A DNA stretch of 39,980 nt from Clostridiales bacterium UBA4039 (GTDB lineage: Bacteria > Bacillota > Clostridia > Lachnospirales > Vallitaleaceae): assembly GCA_002382805.1 (NCBI GenBank), contig DGAD01000029.1, positions 1 through 39,980 on the forward strand, read 5' to 3'. A model generated the notes under the pieces. It was not told the DNA's origin. It was given only the letters and a program-made list of their open reading frames with translations, and made no database searches. A program made the position numbers and the translations under genes. This document shows, in pieces, positions 8,044 to 17,148 of the stretch. Each line of letters opens with the position of its first letter. Positions within the stretch are counted from its first letter, which is position 1.

Positions 8044-8630
8044 AAAGAAAACAAAACATAATTTTAGCATCGCAATCAGAGCGAAGAGCTGATTTACTCC
8101 GACAAATTGGAATAGATTTTACTATAATACCAAGTGAATTTGATGAAAATTCAATATCGAAAACACATGTTGACCCGAAAGAATATGTTCAAACTCTGGC
8201 TTTTAAAAAGGCAGAGTTTCTTTCGTGTCAAGGGATAGACAATCAAATTATCCTTGGAGCTGATACGGTTGTCGTGATTGAGGGGCACATATTAGGCAAG
8301 CCCCAAAATCCACAGCAAGCTTATGAATATCTTAACTTACTCTCTGGAAAAGAACATCAAGTTTATACAGGGGTATGTATCATCGATCAAGTACGTGCAA
8401 AAAAAATGGTGTGTTCTCAAGTGACCACCGTAGTTATGGATACAATGAATGAACACGATTTTGACGAGTATATCAGTACAAAAGAACCATTTGATAAAGC
8501 CGGTGCTTATGGTATACAAGGTATAGGTGCTCGATATATTAAAGAAATCCATGGCGATTATTTTAATATTGTAGGGCTTCCATTAAATCTGACTGTACAT
8601 ATGTTCAAACAAATGCAAATTGATTTGTAA
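8040..8630 (+). CDS. maf: Maf-type nucleoside triphosphate pyrophosphatase
   Basis: A 196-residue Maf/YhdE/YceF family enzyme that hydrolyses non-canonical or modified nucleoside triphosphates to the monophosphate and pyrophosphate. Family motifs: ILASQSERRADLL (about 8-20), the usual LASxSPRR site with Gln and Glu in place of common residues, GADTVVVIEG (about 73-82) with the catalytic Asp, LGKPQNPQQAYEYLNLLSGKEHQVYTG, and DKAGAYGIQG near the C-terminus. Length fits the family. Overlaps DUF4321 by four bases and sits 30 bases before radC. Confidence 0.92.
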   Translation: MKRKQNIILASQSERRADLLRQIGIDFTIIPSEFDENSISKTHVDPKEYVQTLAFKKAEFLSCQGIDNQIILGADTVVVIEGHILGKPQNPQQAYEYLNLLSGKEHQVYTGVCIIDQVRAKKMVCSQVTTVVMDTMNEHDFDEYISTKEPFDKAGAYGIQGIGARYIKEIHGDYFNIVGLPLNLTVHMFKQMQIDL

Positions 8631-8660
8631 TATATGTTATGGTTTCAAAGGAGAAAACCT

Positions 8661-9347
8661 ATGTCCTATAACATAAAAGAATTACCCTTAACAGAAAGAC
8701 CTTATGAAAAGCTAGAAAAATACGGTCCCGCTGCGTTAACCGACGCAGAATTACTTGCAATTATTATTCGAACCGGCTCTAGAAAAGAAGCATCTACGCT
8801 ATTAGCCAGTCGCATCTTAAATCTAGATCAACGTGGCTTAGCTGCTATACATATCTTGGACACGAATCAACTCATGTCGATTAACGGAGTAGGTCGTGTC
8901 AAAGCCTTACAGTTAAAAGCGTTATCGGAAATATCAAAACGCATGGCAAAATCAACCAGTATTGAAAAACTATGCATTAATTCACCATCTTCCATTGCAA
9001 AGATATACATGGAAGAAATGCGTTACCACGAAAGAGAACATTTTAAAGTTATTTTTTTGAACACAAAAAATGCCATCATTGGTGATGAAGATATTTCTAT
9101 TGGAACAGTTAACGCTTCCTTGGTTGACCCGCGTGAAATATTTAAAATGGCCTTAATGTATAAAGCGGTTCATTTAATTTTAATGCATAATCATCCAAGT
9201 GGTATTCCCACGCCAAGTCAAAATGATATCGATGTCACAAAGCGTATGGTAAAGGCAGGTCACGTACTTGGTATTGAAATATTAGACCATATCATTATTG
9301 GAGATGGCAATTATATAAGTCTTAAGGAACAAAGTTTAGGTTTTTAA
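8661..9347 (+). CDS. radC: RadC-family JAB/MPN protein
   Basis: A 228-residue protein with an N-terminal helix-hairpin-helix-like region (GVGRVKALQL, about 76-85) and a JAMM metalloprotease-type domain. The JAMM residues are visible as His176, His178 and Asp189 in HNHPSGIPTPSQND. The biochemical role of RadC is not settled; the old link with DNA repair has not held up. ATG 8661 is chosen over an in-frame start at 8634 because AAAGGAG lies at 8648-8654. The neighbours maf and mreBCD are its common partners in Bacillota. Confidence 0.93.
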   Translation: MSYNIKELPLTERPYEKLEKYGPAALTDAELLAIIIRTGSRKEASTLLASRILNLDQRGLAAIHILDTNQLMSINGVGRVKALQLKALSEISKRMAKSTSIEKLCINSPSSIAKIYMEEMRYHEREHFKVIFLNTKNAIIGDEDISIGTVNASLVDPREIFKMALMYKAVHLILMHNHPSGIPTPSQNDIDVTKRMVKAGHVLGIEILDHIIIGDGNYISLKEQSLGF

Positions 9348-9360
9348 CCTAGGAGGAACG

Positions 9361-10197
9361 ATGAAAAGACAATCACGATTTACAATCAAAAATTTTATGA
9401 TTATATTATTTATCATTTCTGCTATTTCCATGGTATTTACTTGGGAAATGCGCCAATCTACATCTCCTATTGAGCAAAGCATCACTTATATCATTGTTCC
9501 CTTTCAAAAAGGGGCAACCTATTTTGGAGATTGGCTCAAGGACAAAGTCGATTTTGTCAAAAATATCAATGAACTTGAAAAAATGAATGCCTACCTTACA
9601 GAAGAAGTCGATCAGTTACGTTATGAAAACAAACTTTTAGAACTCGACAAGGTTGAACTCGAACGTTTACGTGAACTCTATGAACTGGATCAACAATACG
9701 CTGATTATCCCAAAACCGGAGCAAGAGTTATCGGGAAAGACCCTGGAAATTGGTATGAAGTTTTTATTATTGATAAAGGTAGTGACGATGGACTGGAAGT
9801 TAATATGATTGTAATGGCAGGTAGTGGCTTAGTCGGACGCGTAATAGAAGTCGCACCAAATTACGCAAAAGTTCGTTCAATTATTGATGACACCTCTAGT
9901 GTCAGTGCAAAAATCATTCGTACATCAGACATAGCAACCGTCAGTGGAGATAAAAAATTGGGTGATGATGGGTTGTGTCTCATTGAAGATATTCATGAAG
10001 ATGTAAATATTATTGAAGGTGATGAAATTGTCACATCCCATTTAGGAGAATATTTTCCACCTGGAATCCTTATCGGTTATGTTAAAAGTATTGAGTCTAA
10101 TCCAAATAAACTGACCAAGACGGCAATACTTGAACCTGTCGTCGATTTCAAACATTTAGAAGAAGTCCTTGTCATTAATCTTAAAGCAACAGACTAA
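9361..10197 (+). CDS. mreC: Rod-shape protein MreC
   Basis: A 278-residue extracytoplasmic scaffold of the elongasome. One N-terminal membrane helix (about 10-28), a coiled coil (about 68-115) and the beta-rich MreC core, with VIGKDPGNWYEVFIIDKGSDDGL and GLVGRVIEVAPNYAKVRSIID visible. It links MreB to the RodA-PBP2 synthase pair, which is encoded downstream here. AGGAGG lies 5 bases upstream of ATG 9361. No mreB is present in the window. Confidence 0.95.
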   Translation: MKRQSRFTIKNFMIILFIISAISMVFTWEMRQSTSPIEQSITYIIVPFQKGATYFGDWLKDKVDFVKNINELEKMNAYLTEEVDQLRYENKLLELDKVELERLRELYELDQQYADYPKTGARVIGKDPGNWYEVFIIDKGSDDGLEVNMIVMAGSGLVGRVIEVAPNYAKVRSIIDDTSSVSAKIIRTSDIATVSGDKKLGDDGLCLIEDIHEDVNIIEGDEIVTSHLGEYFPPGILIGYVKSIESNPNKLTKTAILEPVVDFKHLEEVLVINLKATD

Positions 10198-10206
10198 GAG
10201 GTTCTT

Positions 10207-10746
10207 ATGATCAAAAAAATATCAACCGGATTAATTATAATTTTTATTATTATTTTACAGACAACCCTTTTTCAACAATTGAGTATTAATAACACTACAC
10301 CGAACCTATTTATTATTACAATTGTATCGATTAGTGCATTAATGGGAAGAAAGGATGGATTACTCTATGCCATTCTTTTTGGCGTGGTGCAAGATATTCA
10401 ATTTGGTGGTGTCGTTGGATTTTATGTTCTTGTCTATGCGATTATCGCATATGTATCTGGATACCTATACCGAAATTATTATGCTGAAAGTATGATGATA
10501 CCGCTTATTGTTATCGGTTTATCGGATTTATTTTATAATCTGGTTATTTTTATTTTCACCTATTTGCTTCGAGGGCGGCTGGAATTGGGATACTATTTTG
10601 GATTTATTATCGCACCTGAAGTTACCTATACTGTATTTATTGGAGTACTTTTTTACAGACTTTATATCATCTATTTTAACTTTTTACGTATGACACATAC
10701 AAAGAAGCGAAAAGGAGAGGACGCATTTAATGAAGGAGATTTTTAA
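10207..10746 (+). CDS. mreD: Rod-shape protein MreD
   Basis: A 179-residue polytopic membrane protein, about five helices, with the weakly conserved MreD pattern (TPNLFIITIVSISALMGRKDGLLYAILFGVVQDI). It sits between mreC and pbp2, the standard place. The last 17 bases overlap the pbp2 start, so translational coupling is likely. Sequence conservation in MreD is low, so position is an important part of the call. Confidence 0.9.
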   Translation: MIKKISTGLIIIFIIILQTTLFQQLSINNTTPNLFIITIVSISALMGRKDGLLYAILFGVVQDIQFGGVVGFYVLVYAIIAYVSGYLYRNYYAESMMIPLIVIGLSDLFYNLVIFIFTYLLRGRLELGYYFGFIIAPEVTYTVFIGVLFYRLYIIYFNFLRMTHTKKRKGEDAFNEGDF

Positions 10747-13579
10747 ATACATATTTACATTTTTAACCCATCGTCTATTTGTTTTAAGTCTTGTCTTAAT
10801 CTTAATGATATCCATTCTTTTATCTCGCCTTTTTGAATTGCAAATCATTAATGGAAGCAAGTTAGATGAAGAATTTGAACTGAGTATTTTAAGAGAAATT
10901 GATATCAAAGGTCAGCGTGGACTCATATATGATCGAAAAGGCACTCCACTGGCAATTAATGAGATTGCATATACCGTCAAATATGATAATAGCGTATACA
11001 CGGTTGACCGTAATCAACTTCTGTTAACCATGATTCGTATCTTAAAGGATAATAATGATGCCCTTAGTATCGAATTCCCTTTATATATAGACTCTGATAA
11101 TCTGTATCAATTTAAAGACAATACAGGTGCGTTAAATCGTTTTTTAAGGGATATATATGCAAGTCAGCGCGCAAAAGATCCGGATTTTGCTTTGGATCAA
11201 ACACCGGATGAAGTTATTGAATACCTATGTAGTCCGACTTTTTTTGCCATTAGTGAAGAAGAGATTCAAGAAAAAGAAATTACAAAACAGGAACTGGTTG
11301 ACTTGCTCTCTATCCGCTATGCGTTATGGAAAAAAGCATATTATAAATTTATTCCTCAAGAAATTGCGGTAGATATAAGTCTTGAGTCTTTAGCTGAACT
11401 CAAAGAAAACAAGGATATTCTACCTGGAGTAACGATTGTCGAGGACCCGGTTCGCAAATACTTGTACCCTGAACTGATGTCACATATCCTTGGCTATACC
11501 GGGCGTATCAGCGATGAAGCTTTAGAAGAATATAAGCAATTTGGTTACGATCAAAATGATATTATTGGGCGTATCGGCATTGAAAAATCCATGGAGTTAT
11601 ATCTACACGCTCAAGATGGCAAACAGACGGTTGAAGTTGATAATCTTGGACGAACCATGAATGTCATTGAACAGATAGACCCGGTAGCAGGAAAAGATGT
11701 CTATCTTACTTTAGATTTAGAACTTCAAAAGCGTAGTGAAGAACTCCTTGAAAAGCAGTTAGCCCATCTAATTTCACAAAAGCTTGTCATGAAAAAACCT
11801 TCATACGGTGAAACACGTGTGCCTGAATTGTGGGAAGTATACTACTCACTATTTGAAAATAAAACGATCGAACTGGATACATTATTATCTTTTGATGAAT
11901 CGGCTACCGCTACATCTACACAGACTATTTTAGAACAATACTATGCCTATCGTGATCTTCGCGTAGAGGATATACGTGAACAGTTAGAAACAAGTGACGT
12001 ATCTAAGAATGAAAAACTCTCACGTTATAATGACTATATCTTAGCTACACTTATAAGTGATGGTTTATTAAAAGACAACCATACAAGTAGCAGTGGGTTT
12101 TTAGATTACGACAATCAAATCATTAGTTTTCGTGGTTTGCTTAATTATTATATCAAGGAAGAGTATCTCTCCTTTGAAAAATATAGTGATGATACATCTA
12201 TAGATGTTGAACAGCTGACAGATAATGAAGTGTATGCATATTTGGTTAACCAAGTAATTCTAAGCGATTATGTTGATCGCTATCAATTCAAGCTCAACAC
12301 ATTTCTAGAAATGATTGAAAATGAGGAATTCTCATATATTGATTTATCAAAAATGCTCATGGAAATCGATGTGATTACTTTTGATCAAACACGCTATGAT
12401 GCATTGTCCAATCGTCAACAATCGCCACTTGCTTTTATGAAAGAAGTCATTGCCAATATTGAATTGACGCCTCAACAAATAGCGCTTGATCCTTCAACTG
12501 GCGGTATTGTGATTACCGACGTACATACAGGAGAAGTCCTTGCACTAGTTAACTACCCAAGTTATGACAACAACCGTATCTCTGATTATAATTATTATCA
12601 AGATCTGTTGAGAGATCCCAGTCGTCCACTTTATCCTATTGCAACTCAAGGAAAAACCGCACCTGGGTCAACATTTAAAATGGTCTCTGCGGTAGCCGGG
12701 CTTGAAGAAGGAATTATTGACGCACATACACATTTTAACTGTACAGGACATTTTACAAAAATCACACCTTCTGTTGCATGTTGGATCGCAGCAAGTGGCG
12801 GACAGCATGGAAATATTGATGTTGTTACTGCTATAGCCGTAAGTTGCAACTCGTTTTTTAACGAAATCGGGTATCGCATGGGTATGACAGAGGATGGATT
12901 GTATAATCCAAAAATGGGAACAAACAAACTCGCTGAGTATTCAGCTATGTTTGGACTAGACTCTGTTTCTGGAATCGAATTAACAGAATCACCACCATCA
13001 TTACCCGGAAATACAACTACTGGCTATCCAAACCCTGTGACAGCAGCCATGGGACAAGAGTTTAATTCCTATACACCGACCCAAATCGCACGTTTTCTTG
13101 CCACACTTGCGAATGGAGGAACCTTATATGAATTAACGTTGATTGATCGAATTTATAATTCTGATGGTTCTGTATATGAGATCAATGAACCTACCGTAAC
13201 ACAAGTCAATGACTTTGATGAAGAAACGATTGAATTGGTTCATCAGGGAATGATTGACGTAACTTCAGGCTCCCGTGGAACAGCGCGAAGGTTTTATGCG
13301 AATTTTCCAATTTTAGTTGCAGGTAAGACCGGAAGTGCACAGGAAAATAAATCCAGAGCATCCCATGCTGTTTTTGGCTCTTTTGCTCCGGCCAACGACC
13401 CGGAAATAGCCATTGCAGTTGTCATACCTTTTAGCTATACAGCAAACTTTTCTTCTGGATACATTGTTGGAACGTTAACCCGTGATCTTTATGGGGCATA
13501 TTATGACATTTATAAAGAATATCCATCCTATAATTATATGGGAGAATTCGCAGATGAAGGAAATATTGACACAAATTAA
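10730..13579 (+). CDS. mrdA: Elongation-specific transpeptidase PBP2 (class B PBP)
   Basis: A 949-residue class B penicillin-binding protein that cross-links peptidoglycan with RodA. A membrane helix (about 15-37), then the dimerisation domain (GQRGLIYDRKGTPLAIN, and LYPELMSHILGYTGRIS). The active-site motifs are S647-T-F-K650, S705-C-N707 and K866-T-G-S. About 250 residues without recognised motifs lie between the TLDLELQ segment (about 325) and DPSTGGIVITDVHTGEVLALV (about 585). This insertion makes the protein longer than the roughly 600-700 residues usual elsewhere; long forms are known in Clostridia. AAAGGAGAGG precedes the ATG inside mreD. Confidence 0.94.
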   Translation: MKEIFKYIFTFLTHRLFVLSLVLILMISILLSRLFELQIINGSKLDEEFELSILREIDIKGQRGLIYDRKGTPLAINEIAYTVKYDNSVYTVDRNQLLLTMIRILKDNNDALSIEFPLYIDSDNLYQFKDNTGALNRFLRDIYASQRAKDPDFALDQTPDEVIEYLCSPTFFAISEEEIQEKEITKQELVDLLSIRYALWKKAYYKFIPQEIAVDISLESLAELKENKDILPGVTIVEDPVRKYLYPELMSHILGYTGRISDEALEEYKQFGYDQNDIIGRIGIEKSMELYLHAQDGKQTVEVDNLGRTMNVIEQIDPVAGKDVYLTLDLELQKRSEELLEKQLAHLISQKLVMKKPSYGETRVPELWEVYYSLFENKTIELDTLLSFDESATATSTQTILEQYYAYRDLRVEDIREQLETSDVSKNEKLSRYNDYILATLISDGLLKDNHTSSSGFLDYDNQIISFRGLLNYYIKEEYLSFEKYSDDTSIDVEQLTDNEVYAYLVNQVILSDYVDRYQFKLNTFLEMIENEEFSYIDLSKMLMEIDVITFDQTRYDALSNRQQSPLAFMKEVIANIELTPQQIALDPSTGGIVITDVHTGEVLALVNYPSYDNNRISDYNYYQDLLRDPSRPLYPIATQGKTAPGSTFKMVSAVAGLEEGIIDAHTHFNCTGHFTKITPSVACWIAASGGQHGNIDVVTAIAVSCNSFFNEIGYRMGMTEDGLYNPKMGTNKLAEYSAMFGLDSVSGIELTESPPSLPGNTTTGYPNPVTAAMGQEFNSYTPTQIARFLATLANGGTLYELTLIDRIYNSDGSVYEINEPTVTQVNDFDEETIELVHQGMIDVTSGSRGTARRFYANFPILVAGKTGSAQENKSRASHAVFGSFAPANDPEIAIAVVIPFSYTANFSSGYIVGTLTRDLYGAYYDIYKEYPSYNYMGEFADEGNIDTN

Positions 13580-13597
13580 AACATTTTCAGATTTGTC

Positions 13598-13626
13598 TAT
13601 ACATTGTTTTTGTTTTTATGTATAAT
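13598..13626 (+). promoter_or_regulatory. Promoter of the min operon
   Basis: A -10 TATAAT (13621-13626) is preceded at 17 bases by TATACA (13598-13603), which matches four of six -35 positions. It lies 45 bases before minC, so minCDE-rodA-mgsA can be made independently of pbp2. Confidence 0.55.
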
Positions 13627-13632
13627 ATGACA

Positions 13633-13650
13633 TAAGGTATAAATACCTTA
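13633..13650. promoter_or_regulatory. Palindrome at the predicted minC transcript start
   Basis: A perfect 7-bp inverted repeat, TAAGGTA-TAAA-TACCTTA, begins 6 bases after the -10 box, where transcription should start. It could be an operator or a stabilising 5' hairpin of the mRNA. No T-run follows, so it is not a terminator. Confidence 0.5.
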
Positions 13651-13671
13651 GCAAATTAAACGAGGTAATAT

Positions 13672-14430
13672 ATGAAGGATATTATTCTAATTAAGGGGAA
13701 TCAATTCGGTTTGTCGATTCATGTAGATGAGAATGCCAAATTTGATCTTATCTATGAAGAGCTTAAACAAAAATTAATTGATGGAAAAAACTTTTTTGGT
13801 AACAGCAAAGTGGTTTTGTCCTTCGAAGGGAAAACACTCACTTCAAAAGAAATGGACAAACTTACACGATTGGTATCTAGCGAAACCAATCTTCAGATTA
13901 TTTGTTCGCTTCACAAGGAATTTGACTTTGACAGTGTCACAGAGCGCATTGAACGTGTTGCCAACGAATCTGTCGAACCTCAAATCAAAGCATATAAAGA
14001 TTACATCGAACAGTTGGAATCACAGTTGCGTACTCAAGAACAAAAATTTCGAGAACAAGACGAACAAATTGTTTTTCACTTTTCCAATCTTCGTTCAGGT
14101 CAACAGATTATTACCAAAAGTCACGTGGTCATACTGGGCGATGCCAATAACGGATCTAGAATTGAATCTGGTGGCAAAGTTATTGTATTAGGTCGCCTAA
14201 AGGGTGTTGTACATGCCGGACTTGATCCAAGGCAACGCGGCTTTGTATTTGCCTTAGATATGACACCGGTGCAATTGAAAATCGGTAATGCCATTGGGCG
14301 TGCTTCAGATCGAGTGGACAAAGTCTCTAAGTCTGTAGAACCTCAAATTGCCTATGAAGAAGATGGACGAATCGTTATTGAAAACATTCACAATCAAGTC
14401 TATAGAGACTTAATTAACGATACAAATTAG
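13672..14430 (+). CDS. minC: Septum-site inhibitor MinC
   Basis: A 252-residue FtsZ-assembly inhibitor that prevents division at the poles with MinD. An N-terminal MinC domain (about 1-100) is joined to the beta-helical C-terminal domain (about 142-220: HVVILGDANNGSRIESGGKVIVLGRLKGVVHAG). The linker (about 98-138) is rich in Gln, Glu and Lys and looks like a short coiled coil. A weak CGAGGT ribosome site lies upstream. Followed by minD and minE in the standard order. Confidence 0.94.
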   Translation: MKDIILIKGNQFGLSIHVDENAKFDLIYEELKQKLIDGKNFFGNSKVVLSFEGKTLTSKEMDKLTRLVSSETNLQIICSLHKEFDFDSVTERIERVANESVEPQIKAYKDYIEQLESQLRTQEQKFREQDEQIVFHFSNLRSGQQIITKSHVVILGDANNGSRIESGGKVIVLGRLKGVVHAGLDPRQRGFVFALDMTPVQLKIGNAIGRASDRVDKVSKSVEPQIAYEEDGRIVIENIHNQVYRDLINDTN

Positions 14431-14448
14431 ATAAAAGGAGCGAATTAA

Positions 14449-15246
14449 ATGAGTGAAGTTATTGTTGTCACATCAGGAAAAGGCGGGGTTGGTAAAACAA
14501 CAACCAGCGCTAATATTGGAACCGGATTAGCTATGTTAGGGAAAAAAGTAGTTCTTATCGATGCTGATATCGGTTTACGTAATCTTGATGTTGTCATGGG
14601 GCTTGAAAATAGAATTGTATATAATTTGATTGATGTAGTTGAAGGTAACTGCAAATTAAGCCAAGGCTTAATAAAAGATAAAAAAAATCCTACACTTTAT
14701 TTGCTCCCAGCAGCACAAACACGTGACAAAGACGCTGTAACTCCTGAGCAAATGAAGGAGCTTTGTGATACCCTAAAAAAAGACTATGATTATATCATTA
14801 TTGATTGCCCTGCCGGAATTGAGCAAGGGTTTAAAAATGCAATTGCCGCAGCCGATCGAGCACTTGTTGTTACCACTCCAGAAATCTCTGCGATTCGTGA
14901 TGCCGATCGAATTATTGGGTTATTAGAAGCAAATGAAATCCGTGACATTCGTCTTGTGGTTAATCGTATCCGCTTTGATATGGTTAAACGCGGAGATATG
15001 ATGGGAATTGATGATGTTATAGAAATATTAGCTATTGATTTAATTGGTGTGATGCCTGATGATGAAAATATTGTTATTTCAACCAATACAGGCGAACCTA
15101 TCGCAGCCAATGAAAGTACGATTCCAGGAAAAGCCTATATAAATATGTGTAAGCGTATTACTGGCGAAGAAGTGCCCTATTTAGATTTAGATACTCCAAC
15201 TGGATTTTTTGGTAAGTTACGTACAATTATGGGAATGAAAGGTTAG
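14449..15246 (+). CDS. minD: Septum-site ATPase MinD
   Basis: A 265-residue ParA/MinD ATPase. The deviant Walker A motif GKGGVGKTTT (10-19) has the signature Lys, followed by VLIDADIGLRNLDVVMG and IIIDCPAGIEQGF (Walker B). The C-terminus, FFGKLRTIMGMKG, is amphipathic and fits the membrane-targeting helix. It recruits MinC to the membrane and is released by MinE. AAAGGAG lies 9 bases upstream of the start. Confidence 0.97.
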   Translation: MSEVIVVTSGKGGVGKTTTSANIGTGLAMLGKKVVLIDADIGLRNLDVVMGLENRIVYNLIDVVEGNCKLSQGLIKDKKNPTLYLLPAAQTRDKDAVTPEQMKELCDTLKKDYDYIIIDCPAGIEQGFKNAIAAADRALVVTTPEISAIRDADRIIGLLEANEIRDIRLVVNRIRFDMVKRGDMMGIDDVIEILAIDLIGVMPDDENIVISTNTGEPIAANESTIPGKAYINMCKRITGEEVPYLDLDTPTGFFGKLRTIMGMKG

Positions 15247-15258
15247 GAAGGTGGAATA

Positions 15259-15528
15259 ATGGGAATTTTTTCTAGAAAGAAAACCTCTAAAACGGTGGCA
15301 AAAGACCGTTTAAAATTGGTTTTAATTCATGATCGTGTCAATTGTTCAACAGATGTATTAGAAATGATGCGTGCTGATATTATAAAAACCATCAGTAAAT
15401 ATATGGATTTTGATGAAGGTGAATTGGAAGTAAAGGTTGGGTCCACACGTTCTGAGACATCAGGAAATGTTATTCCTGCTCTTTATGCGAATATACCCAT
15501 AACCAATATTAAAAAGCCACGAGAATAG
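15259..15528 (+). CDS. minE: Division-site topological factor MinE
   Basis: An 89-residue protein with the anti-MinCD segment (KDRLKLVLIHDRVNCSTDVLEMM, about 16-38) and a C-terminal beta domain (ELEVKVGSTRSETSGNVIPALYANIPI). It drives MinD ATP hydrolysis. Presence of MinE rather than MinJ as partner means an oscillating-type Min system is possible, although DivIVA is also encoded in the window. AAGGTGG precedes ATG 15259. Confidence 0.95.
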   Translation: MGIFSRKKTSKTVAKDRLKLVLIHDRVNCSTDVLEMMRADIIKTISKYMDFDEGELEVKVGSTRSETSGNVIPALYANIPITNIKKPRE

Positions 15529-15537
15529 AGGCAACAC

Positions 15538-16662
15538 ATGTTTCGAAGTTATAATTATAAACGTTATGATTTCCTGAGTATTATTCTTATGTTTTTACTA
15601 ATTACCATTAGCTATTTTGTAATTGGTAGTGCCACACGTATCAATAGTATTGAAGGAACAGATTATTATGCACAGCGACAATTAATAGGATTTTCAATTG
15701 GATTAGTGTTAATGTTACTGGTATCTTTTTTTGATTATCATCTATTAGGAAAATTAGCAATTCCTATTTATCTTTTAAATGTTGGTCTATTAGTTGCTGT
15801 GCTAATGTTTGGTAAAGAAGTTAATGGTGCAGTACGGTGGATAGAAATGCTAGGGATGACAATACAACCCAGCGAGTTTAGCAAGTTTTTTATGGTCATT
15901 GTATTGGCAAAATATTTTGATCGGTTTCAAAAACACATTAATTCTGTTTTTGTGTGGCTTGGTGCCGGAATACTTATTGTTATACCTATGATGCTTATAC
16001 GAAAGCAGCCGGATTTATCGACTGCACTGGTTTTAGTTTTTTTGTTAGGCATTATGTTATTTGCCGCAGGTATTAAATATCGTTATATTTTTATTTTATT
16101 AGGGATTGCAATTGTAATGATGTTTGGTGTATTATGGTATATACAACAGCCCGACCAAGTATTATTAAGTGATAATCAATTAGGTCGAATTATGGCCATG
16201 ATTAATCCAGAAGAATACGAATTATCGATTGCCCTTCAGACTCAAAACTCTGTTCAAGGAATAGGTTCCGGGCAATTGTTTGGAAAAGGAATATATAACG
16301 GAAAACTTAATCAGTATAATTATTTGCCAGAATCACAAACCGATTTTATTTTCTCGATTATTGGTGAAGAATTTGGATTTATCGGTTGTTCTGTTGTCTT
16401 GCTCCTCATGTTAGCATTAATGCTTCGTGTTTTATATATCGCAAAAGACAGTAAAGACTTAATGGGGCAGCTTTTATGTGCTGGCTTTGTCGCTGTCCTT
16501 GGGTTTCAAACATTTATTAATGTTGGAGTCACAACAAATATTGTTCCAAATACTGGATTGCCTTTACCATTTATTAGTTATGGTTTAAGTGCATTGTGGA
16601 GCAATATGCTCATGTTAGGTCTTGTACTTAACTTAAGTATCCAGCGAAAAACAAACAAATAG
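15538..16662 (+). CDS. rodA: SEDS glycosyltransferase RodA
   Basis: A 374-residue polytopic protein of the SEDS family with about ten helices. Visible family motifs are VNGAVRWIEMLGMTIQPSEFSK, RKQPDLSTALVLVFLLG (with the catalytic-region Asp), LPESQTDFIFSIIGEEFGFIG and GLPLPFISYGLSALWSNM. It polymerises lipid II glycan strands together with the PBP2 encoded upstream. RodA is preferred over FtsW because of its place with mreCD-pbp2-min. Start ATG 15538 is 9 bases after the minE stop. Confidence 0.93.
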   Translation: MFRSYNYKRYDFLSIILMFLLITISYFVIGSATRINSIEGTDYYAQRQLIGFSIGLVLMLLVSFFDYHLLGKLAIPIYLLNVGLLVAVLMFGKEVNGAVRWIEMLGMTIQPSEFSKFFMVIVLAKYFDRFQKHINSVFVWLGAGILIVIPMMLIRKQPDLSTALVLVFLLGIMLFAAGIKYRYIFILLGIAIVMMFGVLWYIQQPDQVLLSDNQLGRIMAMINPEEYELSIALQTQNSVQGIGSGQLFGKGIYNGKLNQYNYLPESQTDFIFSIIGEEFGFIGCSVVLLLMLALMLRVLYIAKDSKDLMGQLLCAGFVAVLGFQTFINVGVTTNIVPNTGLPLPFISYGLSALWSNMLMLGLVLNLSIQRKTNK

Positions 16663-16671
16663 GGGGTTCTT

Positions 16672-17067
16672 ATGAATATCGGACTAGTAGCACACGATAC
16701 CAAAAAAAAATTAATGCAAAATTTTTGCATTGCATATAGGAATATTTTGCATAAGCATGACCTTTATGCAACGGGAACAACAGGAAGATTAATTGAAGAA
16801 GTGACGAATTTAAGTATCCACAAATATCTTACCGGACACTTAGGTGGTGTACAGCAACTTGGTTCACAAATTGCTCATAATCAAATTGATGTGATGATTT
16901 TTTTACGTGATCCTGTATCTCGTCAAGAACATGAACCCGAGATGGGATCGCTCATTCGTTTATGTGATATCCATAATATCCCAGTAGCTACAAATCTAGC
17001 TACTGCCGAGTTATTAATACGTGCGTTAGAACGTGGGGATATTGAATGGCGTGATGTGCTAAGGTGA
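16672..17067 (+). CDS. mgsA: Methylglyoxal synthase homologue lacking the catalytic Asp
   Basis: A 131-residue protein clearly of the methylglyoxal synthase family (dihydroxyacetone phosphate to methylglyoxal and phosphate). AHDTKKKLM, LYATGTTGRLIEE, GHLGGVQQLGSQIA and IFLRDPVSRQEHEPEM are recognisable. Two catalytic positions differ from E. coli MgsA: the base Asp71 is Val60 (GGVQQ instead of GGDQQ) and Asp101 is Glu90. Asp91 (Asp80) and His98 (His87) are retained. Loss of the base should reduce synthase activity strongly, so the gene may have another role. Start has GGGGG 8 bases upstream; a terminator follows. Confidence 0.85.
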   Translation: MNIGLVAHDTKKKLMQNFCIAYRNILHKHDLYATGTTGRLIEEVTNLSIHKYLTGHLGGVQQLGSQIAHNQIDVMIFLRDPVSRQEHEPEMGSLIRLCDIHNIPVATNLATAELLIRALERGDIEWRDVLR

Positions 17068-17106
17068 TTACATTGTATCTTTATTAAGTACATACCAATG
17101 CATAAT

Positions 17107-17138
17107 AAAAGCTGGTGTCACTAGACACCAGCTTTTTT
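17107..17138. terminator. Bidirectional terminator between mgsA and the P-loop gene
   Basis: A perfect 13-bp stem, AAAAGCTGGTGTC (17107-17119) with GACACCAGCTTTT (17124-17136), has a 4-base loop and T-runs on both strands. It ends the convergent mgsA (+) and the minus-strand P-loop gene. Confidence 0.9.
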
Positions 17139-17148
17139 ACAAACAGCA

